NCBI GenBank assembly: GCA_017506865.1
Contig: JAFCMP010000539.1
Location: 372,001-436,000 of the forward strand
DNA: 64,000 bases
Direction of reading: 5' to 3'
Source of the DNA: Tribonema minus
Lineage: Eukaryota; Sar; Xanthophyceae; Tribonematales; Tribonemataceae
Shown piece after piece: positions 45,934 through 58,334 of this stretch. Numbering within the stretch: the stretch's first letter is position 1; each line of letters starts with the position of its first letter. The position numbers and the translations under genes were made by a program. A model generated the notes under the pieces. It worked only from the letters and a program-made list of their open reading frames with translations, made no database searches and was not told the DNA's origin.

Positions 45934-46284
45934 AAGCGATTGTTATTGCATGCATACCCTGTCTCTTGCCTTTCTGACTGGAGGCAATGTTGGTTATGGC
46001 TTCACTGTACACATGCGATCGTGAGTGATCCCTCTGTGCGCATGCAATGTACATTTGGTCCAATGGAGAGTCGAGCGCCCATCGCACGTCAGTCAACTGT
46101 CCATTCGATGTATGCAAGCATGGTCCTGATCATTACCTGGGGCATTTCTGTGCATTGTTGTGACTCTGGCTTCATCAATGAGCTAAAGAACCTGCACATG
46201 TGCACACTTGCTAGGGCAGCCTCCCCTCTTGGGGTGCCACGTCACCATCATGTTCTTGAGGGGCCAAGCCAATGTTCAGACGTT

Positions 46285-46565
46285 AGAGGGGGGGGGGGGC
46301 GGATGTGGTGACGTCTTGACATGAACGACACAACTCGCCGACGGTGAGATCAAGGCCCCCACCTCCACCTCCACTGGCAGAAACTTCAGAGGGCAGGTGC
46401 TTTCATTCTGGGGGTCTCATTCTGTCAGTCTCAGACTGGACGGTAGAGGGAGGGGGGGAATATGGTGACATCTTGACATGAACATGAAAGACACAACTCT
46501 GTGACTCAAGACCCCCACCTCCACCTCCACTGACAGAAACCCCAGGGGCCAGGGGCCTCCATCAA
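46285..46565. repeat. Two-copy diverged tandem repeat of about 140 bp
   Basis: A unit with GTTAGAGG(G)n, GGTGACGTCTTGACATGAAC and CCCCCACCTCCACCTCCACT occurs at about 46285-46400. It occurs again at about 46440-46560 (GGTAGAGGGAGGGGG, GGTGACATCTTGACATGAAC, the same C-rich block). Confidence 0.8.
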
Positions 46566-48515
46566 GCGGGTCTCAGACTGCCAGACATGTCTGCAGTCTC
46601 AGAGTGGACTGGCATCGCAGCGCCTTCGTCATCTCGCGCAGCGCGTTGTCCGACCCCACCTCAGGGAGTCGGATTCTTGACTGCCCTTTGCCTACAACCT
46701 CCGCCCATGAGCCTGACCGCCTTTTGCCTTCAACCTCCGCAATCCGTAGCATTCCCTAGCAATGCTAGTACATGTACTGAACATCACAGTCACCGTTGAC
46801 AGCTGTGGCATTCTGTTGGGCGGCGATGGTACTGGTCAGGCGCCTGACCTTGCTGAACCCATTGGCCTGCACGGATGACCTCGAAGGGCAAGTGCATGTG
46901 CACTGCACGCCGTACAGTGTCTAGGCGCTGCCACTGTGCTGTTGCCATTGGGGCCAATTGTTGTGAGCAAAAGAAACACCAGGCCTGTAGCTGAGAAGCT
47001 CTCAGGCACGTGTCTGAGCAGTGCATTCATTGAAGTTGACTAATACACGTGCTGGAAACGCCGTTGTTATGTGTGTGGTCGCTGCCCTGTCTCGCAACGT
47101 CCTTGCACATGGCTCTAAGTAAAGCACAACGAGGGTGCGCCATGCATGCAGTGAGCAACAGAAGCTTTTTCAGTGGTTCGTTGCGATGTGTCTGTACAGG
47201 GCAGGTACTGGTCAATAAAGAGGACATGCCTGCCCACACAGGAACAACCAAGTGTGCTTTGCACATGCAGAGATCATGGCCCACATATAACAAGCAAATG
47301 CTGAGGCATTTTGCACTGTGACCAGGGTCAGCATATGACAAGCAAATGATACAGAGCGAAGCAAACAGATTTCAAGAGTTGCTTCCTGAAAGCGCACACG
47401 CTGAGTATATTGATCACTCATGGGATAGCTTATGACACCGGCCCCTGCTCCCTCACCGCCAGTGCATTCGCTCAGGCTGTGTGTAGCCTTCGTTACCACG
47501 CCTAACGCTGCGTCTAAGCGGTCCGACAAGAAATTGGGCTGAATCCAACGCTTTCATGATGACGGTACAAGCGGGCAACTCAGTGCCTTTTGTTGAACCC
47601 TTCCATTTGCCGCAGGCTGTGCGCAAGGCAGCCGCCACGGTATTCCTAAGCTACTTGTCCGGGCATTCGCAGCAACCGTTGCGCACTGAGGGCTGAAACG
47701 GAGCCAGAATCCCCTTCCCCAGGTCTGAAGATTTGATTCGGTTCTGGCATTGCTTGGTTGAAAAGAGTACGAGAACTGGTCTATGCTACTATATGGGGGT
47801 GGCTTCGCAAGCCCAGAGGATCTGTGAAGTGAACCCCCCCTGTGCGTGGTGGTTAAGGTTGGAAAGCGCCATTGGCCCGAGCCTTTGCCCAGTAGGACTC
47901 ATCGATGCCACCTCCTGCAGCCATTTGACAGATGAGAATTGCGAAGTAGGATTATTTGTGAGCTGTCATTGGAGTGAGACAAATGCGCCATCAAACGTGC
48001 ACGAAGGCGAAGGTGCACGTAAGAGGAGAAGTGGTCGGCAGGGGCAGCGCAGCGCGCCTGGTGTCTGCAGTATCGCCCACGCATAGATCGCTCACACGCG
48101 TGCCAGATGGCTTTCGTCACAAGCTTTCTGGATCGGTGCAATGGTGTTGCGAGGCTTAAGCAATGGCACCACCAACAAGAGCACCAGTGCACGTTGGTCT
48201 GTCAATGGCTTCGTGCAACAGATACTTCGCAGTATGACATACCGGTGGGTCCTGTGATCTTGGATACGTCCTGGTAGGTCTCGAAGCCATTGAATTCCTG
48301 CAGCAGCACATAGCATGAAGCGAGGGGACATGCACTTCAATGCGCACCAACTTGAACATGGCTGACACCTGTCATCAAGTACTGATATGGATAGGGGGCC
48401 CAAGCCCTAGGTGCAAGCTCCCAAGTTCAAGCCCGACATGGAGTGTCACCTCCTCAGCTCCAACTGTAAACATACACTTCAGTCTCTCAGTCCCTGCCAC
48501 AGCAAGCACTGCTGT

Positions 48516-49205
48516 TGTGGCCCCCACCATTACCCAATTAAGCAGTGTCCGCCTTTCTGCTGCTCTGCTGTTCGCCTGCGACCCCCAGCCACGTCAGTAC
48601 CATGCAGCAGACATGTGACGTCCAGCTCATGCTGAAGCAGAGCGTTCTGCTTCACTTTCTTCTGCTCCAGGGCATACACCCTATGAATCATTCAAATTAC
48701 ACAGCTAGAATGCCTTGATGCAACCCTACTATAGTATGATCCATACAAATTGCATGTACACAGCTAGAATGCCTTGATGCGCGCTGTCGCGGTGGCACTC
48801 TGCACCCAGATGCACTCATGCCTCGACTCTTGAGTCAGTAGCGCTGGACTCATGCACTATTGTGGCCCCCACCACTACCCAATTAAGCAGTGTCCGCCTT
48901 TCTGCTGCTCTGCTGTTCGCCTGCGACCCCCAACCACGTCAGTACCATGCAGCAGACATGTGACGTCCAGCTCATGCTGAAGCAGAGCGTTCTGCTTCAC
49001 TTTCTCCTGCTCCAGGGCATACACCCTATGAATCATTCAAATTACACAGCTAGAATGCCTTGATGCAACCCTACTATAGTATGATCCATACAAATTGCAT
49101 GTACACAGCTAGAATGCCTTGATGCGCGCTGTCGCGGTGGCACTCTGCACCCAGATGCACTCATGCCTCGACTCTTGAGTCAGTAGCGCTGGACTCATGC
49201 ACTAG
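48516..49205. repeat. Recent 345-bp tandem duplication
   Basis: Positions 48516-48860 and 48861-49205 are head-to-tail copies starting TGTGGCCCCCACCA. I see about three substitutions between them. Each unit also holds an internal repeat of TACACAGCTAGAATGCCTTGATGC. The corresponding part of segmental copy B (around 60600-60770) has a single, more diverged unit, so the tandem event is specific to copy A. Confidence 0.93.
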
Positions 49206-50163
49206 TGCACCACGGTCATGGCGGTCCATAGCACTGCAGTTTTGGGCTTCTCATCAGTCCGGCTTACCAAGTAGTACGTGAGCCCCATGTAAGCAGCGTT
49301 CATGCATGTTTGGGCGCAATGGCTGCAAGATTGGGTGACAACTGTCATTCACGCATGATTTTTGAGGCACAGCCTGTGCACAGCTACCTACTAGCATGCT
49401 GTATGGCGCCTAGGTTTTGGCTAGAAACACTTGATAACAAAACATGTAACCTGGGCCAATTAATGAAACATGTGATAACAAAACATTTAACCTGGCACAA
49501 TTAATTGCAGCAACGGTGAAGCACCGACGGGAGGCACACACCAACCTCAGGCTAAGTCTATGTGCATGCTGTGCTAAATGCTCTGTACCATCTCTGTGCT
49601 TGTGTAGACATCGGCAATTCCGACAAGCAAAATTACGACACTTAGGCTCCATTGATGTACGTACCTGGCGCAGCGCCACGGTGTTGTACACTGGCTGATG
49701 CCGCAGACTGCAAAGAAAAAAAGAGCCCGGAATGCCAATCAACAGAAAGCATGCATACACATGGTCTCAGCTCGCATTTCGCACACGGCGGCAGCACCAC
49801 GAGAGATGAGGACTCGAAGCCACAATCAGCCTCAGCTGAGCCAGTCAAGTGCCAGTCAATTCATGTGCTGTGCGTGCTGAGAGCCGGTCAAGTTGTCGAT
49901 CCTGATGGCATCAGCGCATGTTCAACAGAGCAGTTGCAAGCAATTGATGGTGCGTCAGGAGCAGGACTGTCGGTGGAAATTTAGCAGTGCTCACAAAAAA
50001 AATGAAACCTCGCAGCTACTCAGGCTGGTAGTACCACTACAGAGCAAATGTGGGATTCACACCAGCTGAATGAACCAATGTAGCAGGTTGCTTTATGCTT
50101 ACACGTGACATGCAGCTTCACTGATGACAACTGGTGCCAAAACACTTTTCAAGAGGCATGCAC

Positions 50164-50577
50164 TTACTTCAGGTCCTGAAGGTAGCCAGTCTTCTTGTCT
50201 GATTGCACGGCATATGTTTCCTCTACAATGCTCTGCACGAGAGCAGGGTCAACGGCACCAAGTGTAGATCCACTTGGATAGCCATACGCAGCCAAGAGGT
50301 TGGTCTGAGATGTAAGGGTAGCCTTCACGGTGTCAGTGTTGGCTGGGTCGGCTATGAACGCCTGCCGTCGCGCATTCACAGAGCACACAGAACAGAGCAG
50401 AGCAATTTGAAACAGGTAGATGAACCTGGTTAGCAGGCTAATATGCACATTCCGCTTCATTCCAGCAAAACACACAAGCACGTGCGCGAATGCGAGCAAG
50501 AGCCCGGCTAGCAAAGACGAAGATATTGAAGTCAGCTGCTCAAAAGCATCCAAGTGCAATATTATGCTCTGCCAAAC

Positions 50578-50636
<59 letters not shown>

Positions 50637-53600
50637 ACACAAACTTACACACACAGAGAGCAGCAGCAGCGCTCAGGGAGATAGCTGGCTGACACTAACG
50701 TTAGGTAAACCTGTCGCATCACGGGTGTGTGCTGCTTGGCAACGTCGTCAAGCAATATTGCATGCGCTAGACGCCTGATGTGTAGTATCACAGTGTACAC
50801 TAAGCAACACACATGATTGCTTTTCACGTACCGCTGCCCTGCCCAAAGCACGCACAACTCCTGTTGCCGTGTCGCCGTTGGCGTCCAGCCAGCGGCGCGT
50901 GGTGGTAATGCTGCCGCCCTGTTGTGTCAGCGCGAGAAAATGTCAGACAATGCTTTGCACGTCAACTTGAACCCGCGTCAGAGAAAACGCACTGTGGTTG
51001 TGACACAACGTGGGCGTGCCACGGTGCAGTGCATGCCGCACAGAGTGTGTGCGATTCAAGATTGTAAACTCCACTGTGTGCAGTACGTTCATGCAAAGAC
51101 TCTGTCAACCAACTTGAACGCCAGTGCGCGCATGCACGCACACTGTGACACACAACATCTACACTTAGCAGTAGACACTCAACACAGCTGTGCTAACTCA
51201 CGACCAATTTGAAGACACGCAAGCTGGCTGGAGCAGCAATCACCCCCCCCCCCCCGGGGAAAGGGAGCTGGGACCGAATGCAGCCAAGACAAAGCCGTGT
51301 GATTTTAGCGTGAACAGACATTTGACAAGCCAATCGCACACGTAGTATGCATGGATTCACGTGCACCAATAACAAGGCATACCCACCGGCACACTGGCGC
51401 TTGTAGCATCCGATTAGGAAGAGCAGCGGGCCCCAGGAAGACAAGCGGACACCCGCCCACATACAAATGGATACACATGCGTTGACAACAGGGTTATACC
51501 CACACCAGCACTGGCGATTGGAGCATTGGTGGAGCAAGGGGGGTAAGCGGACACTGCCCTCAGCTCAGGTCCTCAGATTCTGTTTGTGCCAAAAATTGAG
51601 TGTTTCACCCAACAACTGGCCAGACACTTGAAACGCAACCAAGACGTGCACTCAATCGTAACACAAAGCTCACCTGGTAAGGGTAAGTGGCATCCTCAAA
51701 CCCTCCCACCACCGTCAGGCCCTGCTGAGCTGCAGCAATGGCCTGGTACCCCCCTATCATGGTCATCCTCTGGTCTGCCGGTGCGCAATTGCACAGTGCT
51801 GACGTTGGGCAGCCCATGTTGGTCTGGCATGGTGCAGTGGGGTTTATCAAGAGGTTGTAGCGGTTGACACTGTTGCCCACAGGTTGCTGCGGCAAGGGGG
51901 ACGCGCACAAGCAACAGAGGTGCTGAGTGAGGGAACTGCTGACACGCGCAAGCTATGCACGCATTATACAGTAGGTACTACTACTAGTGGGGGTGCTCTC
52001 TGCCCCACGAGCACCTCACCTCCACAGCATTGAAGGTGCCTTTATTGCGCCTGATCCACGTATGCGTCGCTCGTGCTGGTGGGTAACTGCCGCAGTGCTG
52101 CAGGGTCGATACTTGCGAAGTGGGGCCTGATGGGCAGGTTTCTTCATCATAGCAAATCACATCAGTAACTGTTGCTGGCACTTGATTATCACTTGTAAGC
52201 CTGATGGCTACAGCCAACTTCTCGACCGGGACACCCTTGCCCCCTTCCGCCGCTACGCGGCGCGCCACGGGTTCAACAAGTTCATGGACATCGTCTTTGG
52301 CAGCAACCAGGTCTGCCTTCCAGTCCCTAAAGTGCAGCCGAGCGCCGACGCGGTAGCAGCAGGCCGGTGCACTAAACTGCGCGGCGGCTTTGAAGTAGCT
52401 TGTTGCATAGACGTCACCATACGTGACAGCTCATGCCCCTCCCGCCTCCGTCAGGCTCAGGGGGGCGCGCGCGATGTGCAGCGCGTGCTTGAATCGGCTT
52501 CGCAGGAAAAGATAGACACATACGTAGTCTCAGGGGCCCTGGACCCCACTACACACACCCTATTTTCCGCAGCCTTTGACCACTTCGGCGCTATGTCACG
52601 CGACACCCAAGCGCTGCTACACGCACTCGCCGAGCAGAGCTCGCAGGGCAGCTACAATCTCGCGCAGCGCGTTGCCTTCTGGCGCCGCCGCACCTCCCTC
52701 GCGCTACAGCGCGCGCTCACACGTGTCGTGATCGACAACTGGAACGCAGTCATTGCCCCTGATGGCGACGTCAGCGCTTACCGCCGCATCGCACTGTTGC
52801 AAGTGCCGCGGCCCTCGCCGGCCAGCGCCGAACCGCCGGCTCCTCCGTAGATTTAGTTATTGCAAGCCCGATTTATCGTGCGCGCAGCCCATGCGGTCCA
52901 GGACATAATATACAACTTCAAGCAGATGTAATTGAAGTTGGACTTCAGCAACAACATCAAAATTGTGTTGTAATGCGTGGTGTGTGGTGACCAGGCGTGT
53001 GGTGGCACTCAGCACCCTCGCGCTGCATGCTGCTGTATACAGCAGCATGACATTGTCTGCCAAAAGCAACAGTGAGGGCAGTTTCTGGCATGAGTACAGT
53101 ACACCGTGAGCATCGCCGCTGCTGAGCCAGGCGTGAAGAAGACTTGCTGGGAGTGCAAGTCATGTGCAGGACCTTACACAGTGTCACACTTTAATGTGTG
53201 TGGCGTTCAACTTGTTGCATCATCCAACAGCCCTACTGAGGGGCAACATTTTTGCGCTGAACAATGCAAGACACGAGACACTGGTTGAGCGAGGGGACCA
53301 CTGTGGCACACTGGAGTGCATTTGGAGGACTACAGCCTGAGGCCGCCCTCAGACTAAAAATAGGACCTGTGAGTCAACTGCATCCATACATACACACTCC
53401 TGTGGTGCCATGAGGAACGTACGGGTCACTTCATGACAAATTGTCTCAATGCACAATGACAATTACCTCTAAATGGCATTGCCAAATGTCATGCGATTTT
53501 AGTCTCAACAATTTTACTTTTATTTATTTTGCTTCGCTAGGGGCGCGATTGTACTACTGAGAGCGAGGGGCCTTTGTGTGCCCAGGTGTTGCCGATGCAA

Positions 53601-56600
53601 CGCATCTCGGTACCCGTACAAACATGAGTGTTCAACGCGTCTCCGAGTCGGTACCTCTACGAACACTATTATAGTGTTCACTAGTGTTTGTACTTGTTCA
53701 GTCTGAGAGTTCACTAGTGTTCGTATAGGTACCGAGATGTGTTGTTTCGACAACACCTGGGGCGCACGGCTTTCACCATACATTGCGGTGGCACCTGCTA
53801 AGTTAACGTCATATACCCGTGAGTAATTACTCACCACCACTTTGTAGTCGACGTCCTTGACCAGGCCGTACTTGTGCTTCAGAATGCCGTAGGCCAGGAA
53901 TGCCTGGCCAGAGTTGGGCGAGTCCACAATCAGCGTCAGGCCTCTGATGGCGTCCCCAATGTTGTTGGCGTTGCTGATCCGTTCAGGTGCAATCAGTGCC
54001 AGGCTATTGCCGAGGTCCATGCCAGCGATGGCGACCGGGTCAAACAGCTCGTTGATTGGGTTGTGCGGGTTGTACCTGTCGCGTACGTGCACATGAGACA
54101 GGGCGACAGCTGTGAGTGTTGTAGTACAACAAACCAATGGCTGAACGTGTGATGCGGGACCAAATTGACTGAGGTGATTAGCAGGAGCTGTAATATCATC
54201 ATGTACTTGAAGTACACATATTGCGCACTCAAAGGCTGTCAATTTTGGCTAATATATATATTTAATGATTAAAATCTAGAACTGCTATTTTGGCCATAAC
54301 TTTTGTAAAGCAGGCACAGAAGTCAAATACTTCGAGGTACATAGATACGAGCCAACTCCAGGCTGCCTGCCCAAGAGCTGCAGATATGACAATTGCACTC
54401 TTGTCAGTGAATGGCAACTGCATGCATCACATCACACATACATTAGTAAAGGCGAATGAGAAGTCTCGGGTCAAGGTGTTCCATAACGAGTTGGATTGAC
54501 AAGGCATCCTGAGACAGAAGTATATACACTGGGCCATCAAGCACAGTGACTGCAGGGTACAGCATGTCCAACACACACTAGATATATACACTGGGACGAT
54601 GGTCACAGATTAAAAGCAATTGTGGTGACTCTGAATACTTGTGAGATGGGAGCTGCATAACAAGGCTGTTCCTGAAGCCACAGCAGAACATCCCTGGAAC
54701 TCTCCTTTTAGTGGAGCGCCATCAGAGAGCCTCTAGATTGAACTAGGCACATACACCCACACAGCGGAGCTACTGTTGACAAGGCGGCAAGCCCAGCCGC
54801 CGGAGTAGCATCTCCAGCCCCCAAGGCAACCTCCTGCACCGAGCCCTCAACTCTGGTCAGCTAATGTGAGTGTTACACACCATACATTCTGGCCTCTGCT
54901 TTCTGAATGTTGCTCTGCCGTACAAAGCTCGCTATGGCCTGTACCACCCGGACCCTGGCACGCCTGCTTTGTGTCCATAGTGCCTAGGGCCACGCTATCA
55001 CTTGCTCACTTGGAGTAATCACAGGCGCTGAACAAGAAATTCATTGCTCAACTGCTGAAATGTAGGCCCCACACTGATGATGACGCAAAAGGCAGCTGGA
55101 CTAGAGTCACTAAAGTCTTTTAAGAGATTTCAGCCTTGAAGAACTTAGAGAGGGGCTTTTCAGTGCAGATGTACTATAGTATACAGGAAAGCTGCTGATA
55201 CTGGTGCCGAACAACATGTGGTCCCACTCTCCTTGCCAGCCTGGGCTGATCATAGTATCAATATAGATTCTGAATCAGAAGGAGGATATTGCTGATATGT
55301 AAACAAATAATACATCATGTTGTGAACTATGCACTACTAGAATTTGCCACTGAGCATGTGCCTTGTCGCGGAAGCTTTGGCGACAACGGTTACCCAGCCA
55401 AGCCAGCTGTCTCAACATTTCGAAAGATTTGATAATTCTATGTGTACTGCTGCAGTTACTATAGTATCTCTATATTTATGAAAATTAATACTCTAGTAGT
55501 ATCAGGCGCCAGCTGAGCCTGAACACCAAGCACCTTATTGGAATGATTTCTTTCATATCTTGCACATGACCAGCAGATCCGGCTTGAGTGTCGTCAACCT
55601 GAGTTCTATTTATTGTGTTGTCGCTGCTGCTGCTGCTCACGCTCGAGCTGCAGCTGCAGCAAGATTAGCATAGCCTTCAAACTGCCAGCCTGAGTGTGCT
55701 GCTTCATTGTGTAAATTAAATGACGTCCTGCGAAGATTGACATGGTGCCACAGCCTGAGCCTCTGAGTGTATATAATACTGTGGACCACATACTTGAAGT
55801 TGGTGCAGCTTCAAGTTCAGCAATCACTCACAGCAATCACTCACTTAGCAAGTCAATCACGGTGATGACCATGCAACTGGAAGAGCCACTAAGGCTGTAC
55901 ACCAAATGTACACTGGCACAACAGGCGCGCAGCCATATGGCATTATGATTTGGCACGTCATCAAGCAACGTTATGAATAAAAAATTATGATACAAATTAA
56001 ATGTCATTATGTTACCTCTCAAGTACTACTGCAATAGTCAACAGCCTGAACTTCTTGAAGTCGAGTGTGCACAAGGGGCGCCGCTTGGAACGAACATGCT
56101 TGAAGTACTACTAGTAGTTGTTCAACATGTTGTATTGAGGTTGCACTGCACTGCACCTGTAATTGAACAGATTGTCGATTACAGCGGTACAGACGTCAAG
56201 TCCTTGGCCGGGAGGACTGCGTGCAGGTGCGGGTGTGTATGCGCCGACGTCGGCAAAGGTGCCATCGACGTTGTTGAGCCAAGCGTACTGCAGCGGCAGG
56301 ACCAAAAGTTCACGCGCTGTCAGCTGCAATCATCATGAATATTGTTAACGAGTCTCAGAGTACAGTGGGTTTATGCATGCCATTGGGATGAATGCAAGTG
56401 GGAACTTTTGAAAGTCCACGACAAAGAGCTGGCATGCTGCAGGCAGTGCTGTCATGTAGCAGACTGACTCAGAGTAGCTAGAGAGCCCACGGAAGGAGAG
56501 CATTTGCGGCACTTCAATGGTTGGTCGGTTGATCACGATCTAAGGCAATTACTTAAGTTATTCGCGTTTTTTCTCAACAGCGGCTGCAACTGAAAGCGAA

Positions 56601-58334
56601 CATAGGGTTCATGTGTTCACAAGTCACTTGAAGTGCAATAACATTTTTGATAAATCGCACAAGGGCAATCTCCCACACCATTCATTTTGTCAATGACTTG
56701 ATGTAAGCTTTCTAGTATGACACATGATAGTCCTCAGGTACCGTTACGGTAGTAGGCTTGAAAAACTTACCAGTAGGTGACCGTGTCGGGCGGTCTTGGG
56801 GGCAAACCAATATATTGTATACGACTTGAAGTTGAAGGAACACAACTACTAGGTACGTTCCTCTGATGCCATCAATGATTGGGGCAAACCAGGCAGTGAG
56901 AGCAGGCGTGCCCGGGACCCTGGAGACTAAATACAAGTAGTAAGCCCATACGAGTGGCATAGATGAACCAAGATACGCGCCTACACAGCTATTAGTAGCG
57001 TGCCACGGAGGCACTCAGTGAGTGATCCGAGCGTCTGTGCACAGCCATGTCATTAATTATTTGGCCGTTCATCAGTAGGATGCAGCACGTGGTCAGCCCT
57101 TTATGACCCGATAACCGACAGTATGCGCTAAACCGCCGGGGAGAGTCCCACACACACCACAGCACACAACAGAATCCAAAGCAGCTGCTGCCTCAGGCCA
57201 CTGGCAGTAAGGCCTGCAGGCGTGCCAGTAGCAAGCTGAATCTGATTCATTATGATAAACTTTTGAATCATTACGCTCGTTCAACCTGCCAAAAAAGTTG
57301 AAAAACCTGGAATGTCATTTGCGCATTGAACCTTTTGCTGACGCGCCCCATATGGCATGCGGCAGCTTCAACTTGAATTTGGACGCACAGAATGCTTATA
57401 TACTTGAAGTATGACATCATCACAAGGCTTTGTCCAACCCGAATGACCAGCGCATGGCCGTTCAACAAGTTAATATCAAGGCTTCAAGAAGTTCACAAAG
57501 TTCCGACGGTCTGGTTCATTTAATTATGAAGCTATTCGCTTATTGAACTTCGGTGAAGCCAGCCTACTTGTAGTACTGAGACCCGCAGCGGCGCACACGA
57601 ACGAACTTCTTGAATGTGTGCGCTGCTGCGCCGCTGCCAAATTGAATGGCATTCATTTATTCACGGCGTATCCTATATACAATAATTAGGTAGTACTGTA
57701 GTACCATGACATCATGCATGATGCATTAACATTGTCAACCGGATACCCGACTGATACAATTTAAAGTATAACATTGAACTCCAGTAAATGCTAACTTGAA
57801 GTTAATGGATAACACCATAATTATTGCCACCTCCCTGTACTTACGAGAAACTCAACAGTCGAGACTCAGTCTGCTATTTATAATAATTTGATCATCTCTA
57901 TCCGAGTCGTATACATACTGCAGTTACTGTACTACAAGTAGCCTAAGTATCACAATGTGTCATATACTGATGGCACTGATGCACATTGTGTCAGGACTGA
58001 GTCTAGCCTACTAGTAGTAGGTCATCATGATGGTGCCGCAGTGCCACAGTGTTATAGAGCGACATCGCTTATACAAAAAGTAAACCTTAAACTTTGAAGG
58101 AGCGCTTTTATAGTAGCAGTAACTTAAGTAGCTCACCGCTGCTGTCGACGATGGCACACTGAAGGCAGCATCACCGCTTAGCTGGATCCCTTCAGCAGCG
58201 AAATACCCCTGCTGGAGGGCTGTCGTGATCTGAAGTGAAGCGCCAAAGCTGCCCATGCGGATTTCGACGCCAGATGCAGGTGTCATAGCCAGCAGCGCAG
58301 CAGCAAGGACTCGGAGGCGACTCGTGCGCATCAT
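50164..58334 (-). CDS. ABC-transporter substrate-binding protein, SsuA/THI5/NMT1-like, with introns
   Basis: Six minus-strand exons: 58334-58137, 56287-56157, 54075-53835, 51886-51674, 50918-50832 and 50361-50164. Phases match at every junction and give 355 aa, the usual size of this family. A signal peptide (MMRTSRLRVLAAALLAMTPA) is followed by VEIRMGSFGASL and LQQGYFAAEGIQL (start of lobe 1). Then come GLDVCTAVIDNLFNY (the substrate-contacting D-x-x-x-T-A-x-D-N type segment), LTLIVDSPNSGQAFLAYGIL with GLVKDVDYKVV, QAIAAAQQGLTVVGG with DATYPYQ, TTTRRWLDANGDTATGVVRAL and a short C-terminal lobe. Bacterial relatives bind sulfonates, nitrate, thiamine precursors or similar ligands; the ligand here cannot be read. 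A four-cysteine insert (residues about 210-224) is unusual. The stop overlaps a possible donor (AAGTAAGT), so a further exon cannot be excluded. Confidence 0.85.
50580..50640. repeat. (CA)n microsatellite
   Basis: About 25 perfect AC units run to 50630, followed by ATACACACACA. The tract is in an intron of the substrate-binding-protein gene, between exons 5 and 6. The matching part of segmental copy B (about 62240-62345) is an interrupted CA-rich stretch. Confidence 0.95.
52160..52860 (+). mobile_element. Fragment of a reverse-transcriptase-type polyprotein C-terminus, inserted in copy A
   Basis: A plus-strand open frame at 52182-52850 encodes a C-terminal region like that at 17931-19349: a block GFEVACCIDVTIRDSSCPSR (nuclease-core-like D-V-T-I-R), then TLFSAAFDHFGAMSRDTQAL and an Arg-rich helix with WRRRTSLALQRALTR. 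It lies antisense in an intron of the substrate-binding-protein gene. Segmental copy B (around 63660-63740) has no such sequence, so it either inserted after the duplication or was lost from B. No polymerase part, terminal repeat or target-site duplication was identified. It is a 5'-truncated fragment; that it is non-LTR-type is inference. Confidence 0.5.
54076..58136 (-). other. AT-richer introns 1 and 2 of the substrate-binding-protein gene
   Basis: Two introns (about 1.8 and 2.1 kb) flank exon 2. They are visibly richer in A and T than the rest of the window, with TATATATATTTAATG near 54255 and many ACTAGTAGT-like words. They hold no poly-C acceptor tracts and no copies of the neighbouring exon edges. 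Short open frames inside show no family resemblance. Confidence 0.6.

Larger units (their letters stand above)
46996..53170. repeat. Segmental duplication, copy A
   Basis: This stretch is collinear with about 59030-64000. Anchors (A to B) include 47250/59255 (TTTGCACATGCAGAGATCATG), 47445/59460 (GGTCGCTGCTCCCTC-like), 48245/60295 (ACATACCGGTGGG), 50164/61817, 50832/62533, 51674/63220 and 53150/63990 (GGGAGTGCAA). Offsets fall from about 12.0 kb to 10.8 kb, so A has gained insertions or B has lost sequence. The unit covers the downstream flank and the last three exons of the substrate-binding-protein gene. Confidence 0.85.

Noticed and set aside
50580-50640. Array of short repeats as a CRISPR
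   Set aside because: It is a plain CA microsatellite in a eukaryotic intron; there are no spacers.
56345-56536. Minus-strand frame (PTIEVPQMLSFRGLSSYSES...) between exons 1 and 2 of the substrate-binding-protein gene
   Set aside because: It looks protein-like, but exons 1 and 2 already join in phase and give a product of family length; no role is seen.
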